NCBI RefSeq assembly: GCF_910594005.1 | Contig: NC_057820.1 | Span: 9,305,001-9,369,000, forward strand | Length of the DNA stretch: 64,000 bases | Direction of reading: 5' to 3' | Origin: Cervus elaphus | Taxonomy: Eukaryota; Chordata; Mammalia; Artiodactyla; Cervidae | Notes under the pieces: model-generated | What the model saw: only the letters and a program-made list of their open reading frames with translations | Told to the model about the DNA's origin: nothing | The model's database searches: none | Program-made: the position numbers and the translations under genes | Shown here: positions 32,340-43,593 of the stretch, in pieces | Position numbering within the stretch: position 1 is the first letter of the stretch | Layout of the letters: the number at the start of each line of letters is the position of its first letter

Positions 32340-32669
32340 ATAGGGACAAAGGGAGCCGCAAAGAGATGGAAGCAGTGTGACCCGGAGGGCAGATGGGGGT
32401 CAGGGATGGTGAACGAAGGAGGCAAAACTACCTAGAGGGTTAGCATAATTAGGAAGGTTGTCGGGAAAAGAGTCGTGAGAGGGGAAACAAGTTGCAGAGC
32501 AGGTAGCACGCTGTGCCGGTGGCAAAAGGAGGGCAGGAACAGGAAGAGTGGAGAGGAACAAAATCAGTAGAGAGGGAAAAAAAATGGGGAGAATGATAAT
32601 GTAAAGTGAAGGTTCTGGGGATCTGATCGTATAGCATGCTAACTCTTTAATCAGAGTGTTACTACATAC
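32340..32669. other. No recognised feature
   Basis: G/A-rich unique sequence. Several CpGs lie near 32355-32385 and 32460-32520. Confidence 0.5.
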
Positions 32670-32836
32670 CTGAATTGCTGAGAGAATATCACTTAAGTGT
32701 TCTCACCACACACAAAAAATGGAAATTGTGTGATAATGGAAGTGTAAGTTCCTTGATTCTGATCATTATTACACAGTGTATACATCTGTCAAATAAATAC
32801 ATTGTAAGTGTCAAAAAAAAAAAAAAAAGAAATAAG
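32670..32836 (+). mobile_element. Old L1 3' end with A tail
   Basis: GTGTTCTCACCACACACAAAAAA, GATAATGGAAGTG and ACAGTGTATACATCTGTCAA match an old mammalian L1 3' UTR. Ends in an A run at about 32814-32829. Confidence 0.78.
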
Positions 32837-32969
32837 AAGAAGAAATGACATGTATTATATTTTAAGTTCTGATATAAGATCTCCTTGTACATTGTCTCAA
32901 AAAAGGAAATCTTTAATAAGATAATGTGTTATTTAGGAACCAGTAAAACAACTGTAACAACCTAGTTTA

Positions 32970-33502
32970 AGGGTGGTAGCCTCTAGGAAAGTTACAACAA
33001 ACCTAAACAGTAGATTAAAGAGCAAAGATATCACTTTGTTGACAAAGTTCCATATAGTCAAAGGTATGATTTCTCCAGTAGTCACGTATAGATGTGAGAG
33101 TTGAACCGTAAAGAAGACTGAGTACTGAAGAATTGATACTTTCAAATTGTGGTGCTGGAGAAGACTCTTGGGTGTCCCTTGGACATCAGGGAGATCAAAC
33201 CAGTCAATCCTAAAGGAAATCAACACTTAGGAAAGATAGATGATGAAGCTGAAGCTCCAATAATTTGCCCACCTGATGCAAAGTCGACTCATTGGAAAAG
33301 ACCCCGATGCTGGGAGAGATTGAAGGCAAAAGAAGAAGAAAGTGACAGAGAATTATATGGTTGGCTAGCATCACTGACACAATGGATATGAATTTGAGCA
33401 AACTCTGGGGGATAGATGAAGGACAGGGGAGCCTGACGTGCTACAGTCCGTAGGGTTGGAAAGAGTTGGACACAACTTAGCAACTCAACAACAACAACAG
33501 AC
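32970..33502 (+). mobile_element. BovB 3' end, diverged, AAC tail
   Basis: Older copy with many substitutions and small deletions. Landmarks are GAGAGTTGAACCGTAAAG, GAAGACTCTTGGGTGTCCC and the (AAC)n tail near 33487-33500. Confidence 0.88.
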
Positions 33503-33514
33503 TCTAGGATCAGA

Positions 33515-33650
33515 ATGTTGGCATCAAATTTCAGCTATAACATATAATAACTGCTTGACACTGAGGGATATCTCTGTGCCTATTTTTTTCTCCATGGTCA
33601 GTACTAATGCCTATATCAGTACTGTTACAAGGACTGTATGTGGTTAAACA
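33515..33650 (+). mobile_element. MIR SINE relic (sense)
   Basis: AACTGCTTGACACTGAGGG, CTCTGTGCCTATTTTTTTCTC and ACTGTTACAAGGACTG follow sense MIR order, heavily diverged. Confidence 0.5.
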
Positions 33651-33654
33651 AGCA

Positions 33655-33795
33655 GCAGTTATGAAGCCATCTTCACAACAGCTCTCTAAGGCAGATTTTA
33701 TCATCTTTATCATACAGATAAGGAAACAGAAATTTACTGAAGCATTTCATCAGCAAGTAGAAGAGCTGCACCACAAACTCACAAGTGTCTGACCT
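33655..33795 (-). mobile_element. MIR SINE relic (antisense)
   Basis: TTCACAACAGCTCTCTAAGG, CATACAGATAAGGAAACAG and GCAAGTAGAAGAGCTGC follow antisense MIR order. Confidence 0.62.
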
Positions 33796-34266
33796 GAAGC
33801 TTCAACTGACTGAGTCTTACCACCTTGCTTTTCTTTCTTTCATGCTGATGCTCATGCAAGGATAATATATCTGTCGTTTAGCTTAAAATGTGTTTCTCAT
33901 TCCATTTGGCAAATCACATCTCTCTTCTTGGATGCAATCACTCTCCCCGAGTCTTACAGTTCTCTAAGTGCCCAGTGGAGTTCTCATCACATACTCTTCT
34001 TCACTGGATAGGTCATGGCCCTGGATCAAGGCCAATGCTACTCATTTTCAGAAAAAGAAAGAAAAGAATAATATTCAATTTATCAAAATTAAATATAATG
34101 GCAAGTTTTTGTCAACAGCATTTGAGAGGGTTTTTTTTTTGTGTGTGTGTGTTTTGTGAAATGATTGTCACTAGTTATTACTTTGCATTTCATTTTATAT
34201 AGTATAGCTCACATCTCTGTAGGTCTTTTACTGCTCCTGTACTTTGTCCTTGCCTGTAGAGATCTC
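33796..34266. other. No recognised feature
   Basis: 470 bp of unique DNA with a short (TG)n/T-run near 34131-34152. Confidence 0.5.
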
Positions 34267-34490
34267 AGGGCTTCCCAGATGGTGCTAGTGGTAAAGAACC
34301 TGCCTACCAATGAAGGAGATGTAAGAGACCTGGGTTCAGTCCCTGGGTAGGAAAGATTCCCTGGAGAAGGGAATGACTACCCACTCCAGTATTCTTGCCT
34401 GGAGAATCCCATGGACATAGGAGCCTGGTGGGCTGGAGTCCATAGGGTTGAAAAGAGTTGGACACAACTGAAGTGACTTAGTATACACAC
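34267..34490 (+). mobile_element. Bov-tA SINE (GGTGCTA subtype)
   Basis: Sense full-length copy beginning AGGGCTTCCCAGATGGTGCTA. Tail ends near GACTTAGTATACACACAGG. Confidence 0.92.
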
Positions 34491-35324
34491 AGGTTTCTTT
34501 GAGAGAAGCTGAATATCTTATTAGATAAATACTTTGATAGTCACATTGGGGTTGATTTTAGAGGGTTGAAAATTTGGTATATAAAATGAACAGGGATTTA
34601 AAATTGAAAAAAGAGAGCCATGTAATAACAGAGGGAGAAATGATTACACAATACTCATTAACATGGAAGAAAATTGAATCCTTTTTTGGCCAAGGTAATT
34701 TTTGTATTCCAATGATATATTGGAAGTTTGTTTGTTTGTTGGTTTTTTTTTCAGGTTTTTTTTTTTTTTTTTCAAATAGAAGGTTCATATAGATGGGTAA
34801 GTGTGTTATTGTTATTTTTGTTACTGGCCTCAAAAGAAGAGCGCTACATATCAGGTTTGTTTTGACATGAACTTGGATAGAGATACCATCTACATGATGA
34901 CCCACAAATTTAATGAATTCAGAAGAAGCAGAAACTGCTAAACAGGGATACCTGGAGAAAATGTGAGTCACTCTCTCCCAGAATCTCTGGAATGCTTCAG
35001 AGAGGTAAATTCTCCATTGCTTTGAATATGAAAGCACAAAGGTATATCTGTTGATATTTCCTCTCATAGGGAAATGATTACCCTTTCTGTTATTGTCATA
35101 GGAATTAATAGAGAAGAGGGATCACTTTGTATTGGAGAAATCATAGAACATTTCATAGATGATGCAGCATCAAGTGGAACTTTGAAGCACAAAGCTGTTT
35201 TCTGAAAACCAAAATAGATGTTTAATTGGGAATGGTGATTGTGATTATAAAGGGGACATAGGAAGGTGAACTATGTAGAAAGAAGGGCATTTGTGAAAGC
35301 AAAAGGGCTCTTTGGTGGTTACTG
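34491..35324. other. No recognised feature
   Basis: AT-rich, with oligo-T runs at about 34743-34772. The opposite strand has a 169-codon open frame across 34558-35067 whose middle is the Lys-rich translation of the A/T run. I see no family match and no reason to call it a gene. Confidence 0.5.
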
Positions 35325-35962
35325 ATCACTTCATGGCTTACAGTGGAAACAGTGGCTGACTTTACTTTTGGGGCTCCAAAATCACTGCAGTTGGTGATTG
35401 CAGCCATGAAATTAAAAGACGCTTACTCCTTGGAAGGAAAGTTATGACCAACCTAGATAGCATATTAAAAGCAGAGACATTACTTTGCCAACAAAGGTCC
35501 ATCTAGTCAAGGCTATGGTTTTTCCAGTAGTCATGTATGGATGTGAGAGTTGAACTATAAAGAAAGCTGAGCACCAAAGAATTGATGCTTTTGAACTGTG
35601 GTGTTGGAGAAGACTCTTGAGAGTCCCTCGGACTGCAAGGAGATCCAACCAGTCCATCCTAAAGGAGATCAGTCCTGGGTGTTCATTGGAAGGACTGATA
35701 TTGAAGCTGAAACTCCAGTACTTTGGCCACCTGATGGGAAGAGCTGACTCACTGGAAAAGACCCTGATGCTGGGAAAGATTGAGGGCAGGAGGAGAACAG
35801 GATGACAGAGGATGAGATGGTTGGATGGCATCACCGACTCAATGGACATGAGTTTGGGTATACTCTGGGAGTTGGTGATGGACAGGGAGACCTGGCATGC
35901 TGAGGTTCATGGGGTCGCAAAGAGTCGGACACAACTGAGCAACTGAACTGAACTGAACTGAG
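35325..35962 (+). mobile_element. BovB 3' end, CTGAA tail
   Basis: Starts at GATCACTTCATGGC with a ~14-base deletion in the SWQIDGET segment, then continues to (CTGAA)n at 35943-35960. Little diverged. Confidence 0.92.
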
Positions 35963-36044
35963 CAGAGTATTTAGTTGAAGGGCAGTTCTTAGGGAGGAAG
36001 GTAATGTCTGTATCCCTCAGTCCATTGGAAGAAGGACTGTAACC

Positions 36045-36254
36045 ATAGTGTGTGTGTGTGCTAAGTCATGTCTGACTCTTTGCAACCCATGGGCTGTAGC
36101 CCACCATGCTCCTCTGTCCGTGAAATTTTCCAGGCAAGAATATTAGAGTGGGTAGTCATTTCCTTCTCCAGGGGATCTTCCCAACCCAGAGATGGAATCC
36201 ATGCCTCCTGCATTGGCAGGTGGATTCTTTACCACTGAGCCACCTGGGAAGCCC
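36045..36254 (-). mobile_element. Bov-tA SINE
   Basis: Antisense full-length copy ending GAGCCACCTGGGAAGCCCC, with a (TG)n-like tail at 36045-36060. TAACCAT lies just outside both ends, a possible short TSD. Confidence 0.9.
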
Positions 36255-36960
36255 CACTGCTAACCATTGAACCACACAATTCCTGAAGGTCCTGGGGCCA
36301 TATTATCTTCTGAGAAGCCATTCATGAGGCTGTTAATAGAACTCATGAACTGCTGAGAAGCTATACAATCCAGGAAGTCCATCTGAAGTCGGGAACAAGC
36401 AGAAAGCAAATATGAGTTCTTCTGGGACTTACTCTCTAATGCCAGTGGAAGATGGTCCAATGGTGTTTGTGTTCATATTATATCCCTTAGGCCACCTCTG
36501 ACTACAGTGACATTCTAGCAGACAGTTCCACATACTCTGACAGCATCTCATCCCCAGTACACCTAGTGAGACTCTGCTTTTCTACTGCAATGATTTCTCC
36601 AAAGCTACAGAGGGCTACTTAGCTCATGTACCGGGTGCAACATAGAAGAGAGGGTGAATAAATGTCTCTAAGTGAATTTCCCACTACTGGGAAATGAAAG
36701 TTAGTAATAGAACACCTCTCCTTCCAGCCTTCAGAAAGGTAATGTTGAAGTTCATTTTAGCAACTTCAAAATTCCCCAAGAGCTTTGAGCCCCATAGCCT
36801 ACCATAAAAAGCTGCTTCGTAATATACCTTCTCTCCTTGTCAGTCTCCCCACTCTCTCACCACAGTATTCAGGGGTGCCTTCCAAATAAACCTACTCCCT
36901 AATCCTTGTGTAAGGCTTTGTGATCTGAAATTTATCAATTATGAGACAATTTGAGAGAAC
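36255..36960. other. Possible old LTR-like sequence at the right end
   Basis: No firm match. The part near 36880-36910 has CCAAATAAACCTACTCCC followed by CCTTGTGTAAGGC. This resembles the polyadenylation region of old ERVL-type LTRs, but no TG...CA ends or TSD are visible. Confidence 0.3.
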
Positions 36961-38599
36961 TTGGTGCCCTTGAGATACAGGCAGGGAAGAGCTAGAAAAT
37001 TCTATATCTTTATTGGGCCAAGTTATTTAAGATAAGAGTTCATTCTTGCAGGAATTGAGGGAAACGAGTCAGCAAGAATAAGCTGGAACCCGGATGCAAA
37101 GGATTTAGGTCCTTAGACTTTGGATATTTAAACCATGGAGAAACACTTAAATTTGAGAAGCTCAGATGTAACAGGATAAAACTGAGATTTTTTTGGGGGA
37201 AGATTAATATGTCCTGAATTGATAAATGAATTTAGAAAGACTCGCAAGAGACAGAATGACTTCTGGCATGTTAATCAAAAGAAAATTAATGCTTTGCATT
37301 TTTTCTACTGTTTAAAACGTGTATATCTGTTAGGTATTTACATCTGTAGTCTTAGGCCAAAAGATCAGTTTTCCATCAATGAGAAGAAATCCCTTCCCCA
37401 GGTATATATTATATGTGAGCGTACTTGTAATTTTCTTGCTGACACCACAAATTCTCAATAAGCCTTTGACTATTAAACTTCAAGCTCTAACAGTTGATTT
37501 GGAGAGAAGGCATTTGAATACCAATTCAGATCCTCTTGATTCAGTAGAAATCGGTAGTACTAGTTATTTGATGAGAGGTGAACACTAGCCTCTTCTTTGG
37601 AGGATTTGCCTCCATGGGGTGAAACACATGAAAATGGGAAATGTTTTGTTTTAGAATGACTGAATACAAGATCAATATTTATCATGGAGACTGCTGACAT
37701 CCCATTAAGAAAAGTTCAGCTGCAATTTGGAGAGATGCTTTTGGTGGGTTTGTGAGGGAAATCGGCTTTCCATTGAATGCAGAAGGCAGTTTGTAATGAA
37801 ATTCAAAATTGAGTGAAATTGGCCCAATCTAAAAACCTAGAAAAGAAATTTAAGCCTTTTTAGAAGACCTCAGTCATGTTTCAAATCAATAGGAACTGAT
37901 TTATTATCTGAGGCATGTAATGAAAACCAAATTTTCGCTGTGCTCTGAAGTGCCTGGGCCATTAAAATTTGTGAGCATTAACACAACCTGTAAGCAGAGA
38001 CAAAGAAATATATATAAAAGCAGGAGCACGTATCACTGAAAAATTAGTTTGGAGAATTTTTAATGTCTTCCAATTTCCCTGGTCTGGCGTTCAAAGTTCT
38101 GTTTGTTATGTTCAGCACATGTTTATAACCTTATACAACAGAATTTAAGATGGGACCTTTTTTTCTGCTTCTGATTTTCTCTGATCCCAAAAGCCCCCAA
38201 ACAAAACTAAGATGGGTGGTGAGGGTTCACACATTCTCAAACTGGTTTCCAGTCCCACAGCCCTCAAAGGAAGAGAAAGTATAATATAAAGCGTAACTCG
38301 GTAGGATTTCTCACTAGTTTGAAAACTATGTTCTTCCATCTCCTTTTAGTTCTAGATCAATTTGTGAAAAATGTTTAATAAATCTAGCCATATTTACATC
38401 CCATGACGTACTGGAATTTAACTTCTATCTATAAAAGAGACTATTTCTTTGCAAACTTTTAGAAAGTTATCTTGAGCTACAACTCCTTTCAATTAACTCA
38501 TTAAACACTATATTAATCAGTCATTTATTACATCACTGGTTAGATTTCAGGATTAAGAAGCAATGATTAAAATATTATCTCTTTTGTGGAGTGCAGCAT
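36961..38599. other. Unique 1.6-kb stretch
   Basis: No repeat recognised across 1.6 kb, unusual in this window. 37640-38010 has even composition, few low-complexity runs and several ATTA cores, the look of a noncoding regulatory or conserved block, but this is only an impression. The open frames at 37219-37588 have no family resemblance. Confidence 0.4.
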
Positions 38600-38880
38600 C
38601 TGTAAGTGAAAGCAACAGGTGCTAATACAGAGTGTGCAGAAGACATGGAGGAAATCCTGAAGGGAAACTTATAAACTGAATCAGAGGAGCGTATAGGGCT
38701 CAGTGGTCAAGTAAGGAGGTGTTCACAGAGTACGAGTGACCTGATCTGGGGATGAAGATCGCTTTGAGAAGAACATCCCAGGCAGAGTGAAAGCACAGAG
38801 GCCTTGGAGGGAAGCAGCCCAGAACCAGCAGGGAACCCTGAAGAGTTTGATGTTGAGCATACAGGAACACAACACAGACC
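38600..38880 (-). mobile_element. L2 LINE relic
   Basis: AGAACATCCCAGGCAGAGTG and AAGCACAGAGGCCTTGGAGG match a reversed internal-3' L2 segment. Edges uncertain. Confidence 0.6.
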
Positions 38881-38926
38881 ATGAAGCACATTCAGTAACA
38901 TGCTGAATAACTGTGGATTACAGTAT

Positions 38927-39159
38927 CAGTCAGTTCAGTCGCTCAGTTGTGTCTGACTCTTCGCGACCCCATGAACCGCAGCACGCCAGGCCTCCCTGTC
39001 CATCACCAACTCCCGGAGTCCACCCAAACCCATGTCCACTGAGTTGGTGATGCTGTCCAACCATCTCATCCCCTGTCGTTCCCTTCTCCTCGCGCCTTCA
39101 ATCTTTCCCAGCATCAGGGTCTTTTCCAATGAGTCAGCTCTTCGCATCAGGTGGCCAAA
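38927..39159 (-). mobile_element. BovB 3' fragment with 12-bp TSD
   Basis: Antisense 233-bp insertion with exact GGATTACAGTAT at 38915-38926 and 39160-39171. CpG-rich and little diverged, so probably young. Confidence 0.95.
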
Positions 39160-39454
39160 GGATTACAGTATAAGTGATGATAATTCTTAAATTCTTTAAG
39201 AAATGATGCAGTGCAATACAGTTTTCAGTTTGGTTATATCATTTTAGTGGAAGTGGTAAGAGAACTGAAATAGAAGATACTGGAAGTTAAGAGACATTTA
39301 AGGTAAAATATTGAGTAAAAATGAACCCATTTATTGAACATCTATGAGTTCTCAGGCATAATACAAGGCATACAAGACAAGAAGAAGGAACAACATTGCC
39401 TTTTAAAATCTTACTTGTTTCAGTTGCTTTACCAAGAAAGAGATGGACCCCATC

Positions 39455-39655
39455 TCTTTATCCCATCTTTTCCCGCCTTCAGTCTTTCCCAGTATCAGGA
39501 TCTTTTCCAAAGAGTCAGCTCTTAAAGCATCAGGTGGCCAAATTATTGGAGCTTCAGCATCAGTCCTTCCAATGAATATTCAGGGTTGATTTCCTTTAGG
39601 ATTGACTGGTTTGATCTCCTTGCAAGCCAAGGGACTCTCATGAGTCTTCTCCAAA
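39455..39655 (-). mobile_element. BovB internal piece lacking its 3' end
   Basis: Covers the reversed region from the AGTCTTTCCCAGTATCAGG landmark to AGTCTTCTCCAAATG. The terminal ~150 bp and tail are missing. Confidence 0.85.
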
Positions 39656-39714
39656 TGAAAATACTGAGCGGTAAAAACAAAGGAGGCAAGGACAGAATTT
39701 GGATCAACACAAAC

Positions 39715-39925
39715 ATTTTTTTACTGTAATAAAATAAAAAATAGAACATAACACAGCATCTACCACCTTCACCATTTTTAAGCATATCACTCTGTGGCAT
39801 TAAGAATGTCACAGTGCTGTGTGACCATCACCGTTATCCATCTGCAAAATATTATTTCCAAAACTGAAGTTATGTACACATGAAACACTAGCTCTCCATT
39901 TTCCTCTATCAGCCCCTGGCAGTCA
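39715..39925 (-). mobile_element. Old L1 3' UTR, antisense
   Basis: CACCATTTTTAAGCATATCAC, GTGTGACCATCACCGTTATCC and CAGCCCCTGGCAGTCAC match a reversed old L1 3' UTR. Confidence 0.68.
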
Positions 39926-39938
39926 CTTAAACACCAAC

Positions 39939-40017
39939 TTTTTTTTTTTTATTAAAAAGTCCTTACTTTTAATTTTTTAATTAGTATTTTCTAGTTTGCT
40001 ATATTTGTCATCCATAG
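39939..40017 (-). mobile_element. 79-bp unidentified poly(A) retroposon
   Basis: Exact TAAACACCAAC repeats at 39928-39938 and 40018-40028 bound an insertion that begins with a T run on this strand. Read in reverse it ends AATAA plus an A tail. The body matches no SINE or LINE I recognise. Confidence 0.8.
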
Positions 40018-40028
40018 TAAACACCAAC

Positions 40029-40499
40029 CTTTAATAATCAGGTACAGAAAGACTATGCCACACAGCAGAGACAGGTAGGTGTTCACTAAGGAGAAGAAAA
40101 TGAAAAGGACTTCTTAAAATTCAGAAGGGATAGTTTTAAGAAAGGAAAAATGGCCCAAATGGCACATAGAAGCTAATTGCTGCATAGAGGTTAAGTGAGG
40201 TAAGAGATAAAATGTTATCTATTGGATTTGGACAAGAGATATTTCCATATTTCCATGGAGTAATGAACATAGAATCATGAATGGCTACAGTGGACAGAAA
40301 GAACGTTGGGTAATGAGGTGGGTCCAGTGAGCTTATGCTGTTTTCTTGAGAACTTTTTCTTCCACCACAGACATTTATGGAGTGTCCAAATTGTGTTAAA
40401 CTTTACAGTTAAATTAGAGAAGTGATGTAACATCTTTTCCCACAAGAATTCATGGGCCAGGATTCTCTCAGGAGAACATTTCGGCCAGCTAAACTAAAA
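40029..40499. other. No recognised feature
   Basis: Unique sequence. A weak L2-like segment near 40370-40420 is too diverged to call. Confidence 0.45.
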
Positions 40500-40680
40500 C
40501 TGATTCTTATGTGCCAGGCTCTATGCTGGACATTCACTGTATGTCACCCCATTCTTTTGACATACAAATTGCTGTTAAAGTTTTACAGATAAGAAAGAGG
40601 AAAATCTGTGAAACTGAAAGAAATTAAGAACTAGTCTCACGGTATTTTAATACTATTTTTAGCTGATGCAACTAGTATGG
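40500..40680 (-). mobile_element. MIR SINE relic
   Basis: TTATGTGCCAGGCTCTATGC and GTTTTACAGATAAGAAAGAGG match the reversed MIR. Confidence 0.68.
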
Positions 40681-41599
40681 GTTCAAGATCTAGTGCTTTT
40701 TCCACTATTTTGGTAGGTGCACAGCTTTGGAAGTTATGCTTCCCTGTAATATCCAGATTATTGGGGATTAGGGAAGGGAGACTGTGGGTTAAGGACATAT
40801 ATGGGTCTTGGCCAAGTTTTGGTTCTAGGTGATAAATCTATACATTTCTGTATGACTCATTGTCCTCTATCAAGAACACGGGTGCCTAAAAATGCAATTA
40901 GTACCAAGTTCAAGTTGATTTTCTGCAGTTATTAGCAACACTAGTTTGGATTTAGCTTCCAGTATAATCTTCTCCATGCTGTCTTATTTAAAGCCTCCTC
41001 CTTCTCACTGCCTCTTCTACTTGCCTGTGCACAAGAGTTCCAGTATTTTCTACAGCAGCTTACAGAAACTGAATTCAAACTACGGTAAGCTAAACTTTAA
41101 GTTAAAGTGGACTATTCATTACGAAAACAGTTTGAAAAGACTCACTAAATTCAGGCATGGCTTGATAGAAATGTTCCCAAAATGTCTTTGGAATTGGGTC
41201 TCCCTTTTGCTAGCTCAGCTCTTCTCTTACAGAAAATGATGTCATTTTTAAGTGGGCTCTGCCCATGTGGTCCAAAGAGGGGTCCCTGAAGATGTAGACT
41301 TACATTTTAGCAACCAACAGTAGAGGGAAGAGGGGATCCCATTCCTATTAGTCCCAGTCAAAGTGCTGCTATGAATAGACATCTTTGTTTTGACCACATG
41401 CACATCACGAGGATAAGACCTCAGGGTCGGCCTGCCTGAACCAGTGGTGCCAAAAGTGAAAGCTTTGGGATGAGATGATTCTCCAAAGGAAGTCAAAGAA
41501 AGAGGATGCTTAAAAGACAAATCTCTAGATATCTTTTCACAGCATTTTTTACAGTGTATTTCAATTTTCTATTGCTTTCACTCAAGCCAAGTCTAGCAT
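40681..41599. other. No recognised feature
   Basis: About 900 bp of unique sequence. Confidence 0.5.
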
Positions 41600-41775
41600 G
41601 TTGCATTCACATGTCTCTTTATCATTTGTCCATCCAACATATTTGTTGAGCATTTACTATATGATATTAACTCTCCTAAATCCTGAGGGCACAGTGATGA
41701 ATAAAGTAAATAGGTTTTCTGGGCTCACAGAATCTACAGTTTACGGTGGAAAGAGACAGAAAAAAAAAAAAGCTT
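41600..41775 (-). mobile_element. L2 LINE relic
   Basis: CATATTTGTTGAGCATTTAC, GAGGGCACAGTGATGAATAA and GCTCACAGAATCTACAG match the reversed L2 3' end. Confidence 0.72.
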
Positions 41776-42075
41776 TATGAATGGAGAGATGTAAGGGTCT
41801 AAGGTCCTCAGGAAGCCTACAACATACTGCTTTAAAGTACTTGAGGAAGTTGGAAGGCTTTCTCAAGTAAGGGATAATTCCAGATATAATTACATAGATA
41901 TAGATTTCAATAAATGCTCCATAAATGAGAAAGTAAATAGCCAATTTGGGCACTGTTTTAAATTCCTATAATAGTATCTTGTGATGTAGGTCTTTTTATT
42001 TTGCAGAAGGCCTCCACATTAATTTGCTCACATACTATGTGTGTGTATGTGTGTATACATTTGTATATGTATATA

Positions 42076-42080
<5 letters not shown>
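41776..42080. other. No recognised feature
   Basis: AT-rich unique DNA leading into a TG/TA-rich patch. Confidence 0.5.

Positions 42081-42113
<33 letters not shown>
42081..42113. repeat. (AC)n microsatellite
   Basis: 33 bases of pure AC. Confidence 0.95.
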
Positions 42114-42117
<4 letters not shown>

Positions 42118-42184
42118 GCATCTATCTATCTACCATCCCTTATCCACTTTTGAGGAATATATATATTTTTAAGGAAGTTTAGAA

Positions 42185-42370
42185 GACCTGTTAGCTCAGA
42201 CAGATAAGAATCTGCCTGCATTGCAGAAAACCTGGGTTCATTTCCTGGGTTGGGAAGATCCCCCTGGAGAAGGGAATGACAACCCACTCCAAAACTCTTG
42301 CCTGGAGAATTCCATGGACAGATCATGGAGTTGCAAAGAGTCAGACATGACTGAGCAGCTAGTACTTTCA
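42185..42370 (+). mobile_element. Bov-tA SINE with internal deletion
   Basis: Sense copy lacking the AGGAGCCTGGTGGGCTACAG segment between GGACAGA and TCATGGAG. Confidence 0.88.
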
Positions 42371-42402
42371 CGGTATTCACAGCCTTCATGGCTGGTCATT
42401 TT

Positions 42403-42618
42403 GGGGGCTTCCCAGGTGACTCAATGGTAAAAGAATCCACCTGCCAATGCAGGAGACTCAGGAGATGCAGGTTCCATCTCTGGGTCAGGAATATCCCCTG
42501 GGGTAAGAAGTGGCAACCCCCTCTAGTGTTCTTGCCTGGAAAATTCCATGGACAGAGGAGTTTGGTGGGCTACAGACCATGGGGCTGAAAAAAGTTGGAC
42601 ATGACTGAGAACACACGT
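42403..42618 (+). mobile_element. Bov-tA SINE
   Basis: Sense full-length copy starting GGGGCTTCCCAGGTGACTC. Confidence 0.92.
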
Positions 42619-42677
42619 GCATGTAGATAGAAGATCGTGAGATAAGAATGCCCAGCAGGTAGGGGAGACTGCATCTT

Positions 42678-42992
42678 TTTTTTTTTCCATTTATTTTTAT
42701 TAGTTGGAGGCTAATTACTTTACAATATTGTAGTGGTTTTTGTCATACATTGGCATGAATCAGCCATGGATTTACATATGTTCCCCATCCTGATCCCCCC
42801 TCCCACCTCCCTCCCCATCCCATCCCTCTGGGTCTTCCCAGCGCACCAGCCCTGAGCACTTGTCTCATGCATCCAACCTGGGCTGGCGATCTGTTTCACA
42901 CTTGATAATATACATGTTTCAATGCTATTCTCTCAGATCATCCCACCCTCGCCTTCTCCCACAGAGTCCAAAGGTCTGTTCTATACATCTGT
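42678..42992 (-). mobile_element. Bovine-type L1 3' end, 315 bp, 15-bp TSD
   Basis: Antisense, starting with its T run. GGGAGACTGCATCTT is exact at 42663-42677 and 42993-43007. The body closely matches the 3' UTR of the copy at 31600-32325. Perfect TSD and low divergence mark a young insertion. Confidence 0.95.
42795..42827 (-). other. C-rich tract (G-quadruplex capable on the opposite strand)
   Basis: Several runs of three to six C separated by one to three bases, the reversed counterpart of the tract at 32131. Confidence 0.65.
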
Positions 42993-43214
42993 GGGAGACT
43001 GCATCTTGATGAAGCTGATTTAGTGATCAGGGGTTTCAACATAAATGATCATGTTGCAAAGCAAATGGTTTAAGATGCTGTGAGTTTTTAAGCTGGGAAA
43101 CAATATCTTCGCCCTTTAGAAAGTTCATTTGGTTATAGCATGGAGAATGAAATGCAAGGGAGTAGGTGTTAGGAGTAAAGACAGTGAGATCAGATAGTCT
43201 CTAGTTAGACTCCC

Positions 43215-43431
43215 CCCTGAAAAGGAAACCCTCCTACACTGTTGGTAGGAATGTAAACTGGGATAGTCACTGTGGAGGACAGGATGGAGGTTTCTTAAAA
43301 AAAAAAACCACACAAAAACTAAAAGTGGAGATATCATATGATTCAACAATCCAACTCCTGGGTATATATACAGAGAAAACCTTAATTCAAAAGGATAAAT
43401 CCACTCCAAGATTAATTGCAGCACTATTTAC
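43215..43431 (+). mobile_element. L1 ORF2 end, part 1
   Basis: CTCCTACACTGTTGGTAGGA, ATCCAACTCCTGGGTATATA and GCAGCACTATTTACA follow the L1 ORF2 end. Broken by stops. Hosts several insertions downstream. Confidence 0.88.
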
Positions 43432-43530
43432 ATGTATGGCTGAGTCCTTTCACTGTTGACCTGAAACTGTCACAACATTGTTAGTTGGCTATACCCTAAA
43501 ACAAAATGAAAAAAGTTTTTGTTTTTTTAA
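43432..43530 (+). mobile_element. Second L1 3' tail nested in the L1
   Basis: TGTATGGCTGAGTCC, CTGAAACTGTCACAACATTG and GGCTATACCCTAAAACAAAATG are a different L1 subfamily's 3' end, ending in a T/A-rich run. They replace the expected L1 continuation. Confidence 0.75.
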
Positions 43531-43593
43531 TAAGATAATGCAAGATATCTATCTATCTATCTATAATGGAATAGCACTCAGCCATAACAAGAA
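43531..43593 (+). mobile_element. L1, short piece with (ATCT)n
   Basis: Host L1 sequence ATAATGGAATAGCACTCAGC preceded by an ATCT microsatellite at 43544-43564. Confidence 0.75.

Noticed and set aside
34558..35067. 169-codon open frame on the minus strand
   Set aside because: It spans a poly-A/T run that translates to a Lys-rich block. It lacks any family motif and lies in AT-rich unique DNA with no sign of splice structure.
36700..36960. Firm LTR call
   Set aside because: Only a polyadenylation-like segment is suggestive. No TG/CA ends or TSD could be found, so it is left as a low-confidence note.
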